NCBI RefSeq assembly: GCF_037975245.1
Contig: NC_092575.1
Location: 15,792,310 to 15,856,309, forward strand
DNA: 64,000 nucleotides
From: Apostichopus japonicus
Lineage: Eukaryota; Echinodermata; Holothuroidea; Aspidochirotida; Stichopodidae
Reading direction: 5' to 3'
The notes below the pieces were generated by a model that had not been told where the DNA came from, searched no databases, and was given only the letters and a program-made list of their open reading frames with translations. Positions 60,410 to 64,000 of this stretch are shown one piece after another (position 1 is the stretch's first letter; every line of letters starts with the position of its first letter). A program made the position numbers and the translations under genes.

Positions 60410-60723
60410 CTCCTGCATTTTGCCAGATATGGGGTGATCCTAACTACAGGACTTTTGATAAGGTCTCGTATAGATTCCAAGGTGAATGTAGGTATACCCT
60501 CATAAGAGACTGCGATGATAGCCTGCCACATTTTGAAGTGATTGGCGAAAATACCAGAGAGAGCGGAGACAGCTCCTCCATGTTGCGGAATGTGGAGCTA
60601 CACTACCTGAATAGAGTCTATGTGTTGATGCCAGGTGGTAAAGTCAACATCAACGGTCGAAGGGTGTCTCTTCCATACCTGGGTGTGGAAGGAGTCACCA
60701 TATTTCCAAGCTACCCAAACACT
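60410..60723 (+). CDS. Exon 55: D7 vWD, N-terminal and middle parts
   Basis: 314 bases, phase 1 to 0. CQIWGDPNYRTFDKVSYRF: the GDPH histidine is asparagine here, the only such change among D2-D7. Then GECRYTLIRDC, FEVIGENT, VELHYLNRVYVL and VSLPY. The donor is gtaagt. The 539-base intron shows nothing notable. Confidence 0.94.
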
Positions 60724-61262
60724 GTAAGTGAAAAACAAATTATGGTCTTTTGTGCAAGATACTTTCTGAAGTTTGTTTATCACATTGTTAGGTCAAACTC
60801 AACAATTTTTTCTTTTATTAACTTCAAAAGTTCTCCACCAGGGTTTAATCCCTGTGTCAAATGATGTACTTGTCCCTGTAGAATGAATTTTGGAATAGCT
60901 TAGTATTTTTTTTGAAAATATAAACTCTTGCCAAATTGTACTTTTATTCCTCAGTCTGCTTCTGCACTTGACGTTCTTGCTTTAATCAATAATGGCTCAG
61001 TGAATCATTTTTTCATAAACAATTAATAAACATATTTATTTACAAGATAAATATGCATCTAATAAATATTTTTATTGTTATAATGGCATAGTCTTACGGT
61101 GCACCCACTAGATTAACTCCTTCACACCAAAAGTAATACTAATCTGCAACTCTGTTCCTTGCATATGCTATGAACATGAGTAATATATTTAATTTGGCCC
61201 TGACCATCTTTTTATGTTATTAAATTGATTATACACAATATCTTCTTTTTCTTTTTTTCTAG

Positions 61263-61418
61263 GTCATGACGACAAACTTTGGAATGATCATAACCCTCGA
61301 TCGCACGAACGATGCCCAGATTCAGGTCGATCCAGACCTCTTTGGTAAACTTTGCGGCCTGTGCGGGAACTTTGATGGAGACAACACCAACGATTACGAA
61401 ACACCACAGATGACTCAG
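61263..61418 (+). CDS. Exon 56: D7 vWD, CGLCG part
   Basis: 52 codons, phase 0-0, from ttttctag to gtgaga. TTNFGMIITLDR, then LCGLCGNFDGDNTNDY. The acidic stretch after the motif is well kept. Confidence 0.94.
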
Positions 61419-61730
61419 GTGAGACAGATATTAGAAAAAATTTACAAAGTTTTCCTTAAAATATGTGTGTAATGAAAGAATATACAGAAAGTGTAATGGC
61501 AAAAACTGGATCATCTGGACAATTGTAGAGTCAAAGGATCTCTGGATATCACCAAAAATACTCTAGTTAGTCAGTTTCCAGTGTAACGGCTCATGGTTGG
61601 ACCAATACTAGCTGCTTCCTTGTACATTTAATGTCCACATATTGAGAATGTCAATCTCTAACTTACTCATTGTATACAGTCCTTTATAATGTTACTGTGC
61701 ACGCTGTAGGTTTTTATAGAATTCCACTAT

Positions 61731-61837
61731 GTGAGAGACTGACTTCGGTCAGCTTGCGGCTTTGATAAGCCAATTAGGCTTCTTCGCGAGTTCCTGCTTG
61801 CAGGAGGATCTAATATACATACATACATACATACACT
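61731..61837 (+). mobile_element. Truncated SINE-like copy (family B)
   Basis: gagactgacttcggtcagct, then tgcggctttgataagccaat, then gaggatctaatatac and (ATAC)n. Matches the 3' half of the copies around exon 38; the B-box part is missing. Confidence 0.7.
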
Positions 61838-62525
61838 ATATCCAGAGATTGATGAGTTAGAGCTCACAGTAACTTTAATACTTGATGACTACAAACTGTC
61901 AAGGCAGTCTGTGCTTGTTTTTAAAATTTTGTATGCGTATTGTGCAGTCAGATTAAACATTATAGATTTATCACAAGGCTGAGCCCATTCAAACTGTGGT
62001 TAGGGCTGATTTTTTTTATAGTCTGGTGGTAACGTATAGGATCGTTTAAGGAAAGACCGGGTTCTATACTAAAATATTATGTGATGTTACTTTATGCCAC
62101 CAAAATTGCTCCAGGAATGATAAAATTAGCTATAATAATTTTTGCTAAATGTAAGCGAACGAATCATAAAATTTGTGCGAGACAAAAGTTTCTGAGTTGA
62201 GTCAAAGGTTAGTAGGATCAACCAATGGATTAAAACCACACAGATCTCTTTAATAGATAGAATATGTGAGATCCACTTGTGTGTTTTTGTGATGATCATG
62301 AATATGGTTCATGCTGGTTTTCGAACTGGAGACCTAAAGCTTGTGGCATGGTCATTTTAACCCCAGGGAGCCTTCTACTCTCTTAAGCCAATTCAGGCTT
62401 TAGGGAAGACTTCCTTTCACATTGTTATTTTTTTGTGATAAAACAAATAAATAAACAAAAAAATATATCACACCTAAACACATAGAATTTCACCTGATTT
62501 CTTTATTATGGATATTTATTTACAG

Positions 62526-62673
62526 GCCAGCTCAGTGGCTGACTTTGGCAATAGTTGGGCTGTTCCTGGGGAGAACTGTGTACCTGATCCAGGCAATCCT
62601 GACCAATGTACAGAAGGATCACAGGAGAGGCAAGCCGCAGAGGATGCCTGCAGTGAACTCATTGATGAGTATG
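62526..62673 (+). CDS. Exon 57: D7 vWD to C8 linker
   Basis: 148 bases, phase 0 to 1. FGNSWAVPGENC, PDPGNPDQCTEG and ACSELIDEY. The donor is gtgagt. The 649-base intron shows nothing notable. Confidence 0.94.
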
Positions 62674-63322
62674 GTGAGTAATAAAAGAAGAGGCTGGAGC
62701 AGTGACTTGAGTAAGCGTGTTTCCAAATTAGTGTTTCCCAAACTTAGGAAAAACCCTGTTCACTCAAGCAAGACCAAATTTCAAGCATCTGAGTCACTCT
62801 AGAAGATATACATATATATATAAAGGACTTACTATATCATGAAGACATGAGCATCGTATGAGTAAACACATAGTTTCATGGATAGGCTGGTGTGTGTCCA
62901 GTATAAATGATATACATAGGCTACAGTATCACACACAGTAAGAATAATTGCTATGGTAACCACCCAGCCATGTCTTTACATAGTACAAAACCATTACCCT
63001 GTCACTGTGCTAGCTGATCAATGGATCAACCAATGGAGAAAGATCATGTGACAGTCAGTTGTTATCCATTTACCTTGGTATTTTTGTAAGAACCGCTAAT
63101 GGTAATGTACAGTATATGAAATGCTTATGTGGAAGTCACTCTCCTAAGCACAGTACAAAGGTAGTTTATTTCAGTACGATCAAATAGTGTGTGATGAAAA
63201 ATTTATTGAAACCTGAACATGATCACTACACTTTTCATATTTTAAAGGATCAAACAATAACACATTTTTCTGTTCATCTATTGTCTGTGAAATTATTCTT
63301 TGATTTGTGATTGTATCGCTAG

Positions 63323-63505
63323 GTTCTTTATCCGGTTGCCATGACTACGTCGACCCCGAACCCTATTACAACGCCTGCGTAAGCGACCTCTGCGAAAATC
63401 CTGACAGCGACGAGATACTTTGTAACAGCTTTGAAGAATACACTCGACTTTGCAGACAACTTAACGGCAGTCCAGGAGACTGGAGGGACGCAGTAACCGA
63501 ATGCC
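63323..63505 (+). CDS. Exon 58: D7 C8 domain (last exon in window)
   Basis: 61 codons, phase 1-1, from tcgctag to C|gtaagt. GCHDYVDPEPYYNACVSDLC, then ILCNSFE, RLCRQLN and TEC. The coding sequence must continue past the window into a TIL exon, as in the other modules. Confidence 0.94.
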
Positions 63506-63524
63506 GTAAGTGACTTGGATGGAA

Positions 63525-63744
63525 ATATGCCCAGCTTGTAGGGTCAACGCTAGTAGCAAGGGTAGAAAATATGCCTAGCTTGTAAGGTCAACGTTAGTAG
63601 CAAGGGTAGAAAATATGCCTAGCTTGTAAGGTCAACGCTAGTAGCAAGGGTAGAAAATATGCCTAGCTTGTAAGGTCAACGCTAGTAGCAAGGGTAGAAA
63701 ATATGCCTAGCTTGTAAGGTCAACGTTAGTAGCAAGGGTAGAAA
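63525..63744. repeat. 44-base tandem repeat, five copies
   Basis: Units start atatgcc at 63525, 63569, 63613, 63657 and 63701; each contains agcttgtaaggtcaacg and tagtagcaagggtagaaa. Copies differ at only one or two bases. The array begins 19 bases after the exon 58 end. The remaining DNA to 64000 shows no exon. Confidence 0.95.
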
Positions 63745-64000
63745 ATATTTCCTCATGTGAGATCATATTCCATGCATTACAAATTAGAGAGAGTTTTGAA
63801 CAAAGGAATTGCTGAAGAGAAAAACTAAATTTACAAGTTGTTTGCATATTTCTTTTTGTTTCTGAGATTAAAAAGATATAAGATGATTAAAATAACTGAC
63901 TGAAGCAGTTAACTATGGGAAGGAGTTTAGCCATGACAAACTGGATAGTCGATGATGTATAAAGAAATAATTGACAGAAATGAAGAGGGGACTGGGGCGG

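Larger units (their letters stand above)
8432..63505 (+). other. Giant EGF / von Willebrand D / FN3 mosaic gene, partial at both ends (58 exons in window)
   Basis: The exons concatenate in one frame to 3,438 codons. The order is EGF x6, D1, EGF x4, D2, EGF x6, FN3 x2, D3-D7, where a D module is vWD-C8-TIL-TILa/EGF. Cysteine patterns are complete and all seven vWD domains keep the CGLCG motif that in VWF-type D domains lies in the cysteine-rich core. No transmembrane or cytoplasmic part is visible. Relatives by domain content are FCGBP (IgG Fc-binding protein), zonadhesin, gel-forming mucins and the sea-star footprint protein Sfp1; orthology is not claimed. An extracellular adhesive or mucus-matrix role is inferred. 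Introns are GT-AG except the GC-AG intron at 25841-26591. The N-terminus, the rest of D7 and the C-terminus are outside the window or unrecognised. Exon numbers used here count from the first exon seen. Confidence 0.9.

Overview
The window is eukaryotic: AT-rich, intron-dense, full of microsatellites, tRNA-derived SINE-like repeats and minisatellites, with GT-AG introns of about 0.2 to 4.5 kb. Its one convincing gene, on the + strand, encodes a secreted or extracellular mosaic of EGF, von Willebrand D (vWD-C8-TIL-TILa) and fibronectin III modules. Such mosaics suit a marine invertebrate deuterostome, and I lean to an echinoderm, perhaps a sea cucumber. That placement is inference from gene style and repeats, not from a database match.

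Layout. Positions 1-8431 hold no exon I can defend, only low-complexity DNA and TA repeats. From 8432 to 63505 I read 58 consecutive coding exons (10,314 coding bases, 3,438 codons), open at both ends: the first exon starts in phase 1, so it needs an upstream exon, and exon 58 ends inside the seventh D module. No start codon, signal peptide, stop codon, promoter or poly(A) site was identified. Domain order is EGF x6 (8432-13780), D1 (14317-21306), EGF x4 (22258-24058), D2 (24604-29711), EGF x6 (34196-37607), FN3-like x2 each with a half-EGF tail (38267-39292), then D3 (40400-44138), D4 (45135-49228), D5 (49859-54803), D6 (55552-60045) and D7, partial (60410-63505). Each complete D module is vWD, C8, TIL, then a TILa-like segment fused to an EGF.

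Every exon joins its neighbour in frame. All EGF and FN3 exons are 1-1 phase, and each D module starts and ends in phase 1, so whole modules can duplicate without a frameshift. D1 and D2 split the N-terminal half of vWD over two exons, whereas D3-D7 carry it in one. D3-D7 are a tandem array with almost constant exon lengths (156, 148, 183, 175 bases).

Points of most interest: an EGF/D/FN3 architecture I do not recognise as a described gene; GDPH self-cleavage-type motifs in D2-D6 but not D1 or D7; decayed exon copies inside two introns; one GC-AG intron whose acceptor is preceded by about 16 copies of a 38-base repeat that resembles the acceptor; direct SINE-like copies on both sides of one D4 exon; a clean hAT-type MITE with an 8-base target duplication; and a cluster of short palindromes in intron 4. 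By analogy with FCGBP, zonadhesin, gel mucins and sea-star footprint protein, the product is probably a disulfide-rich adhesive or mucus-type protein.
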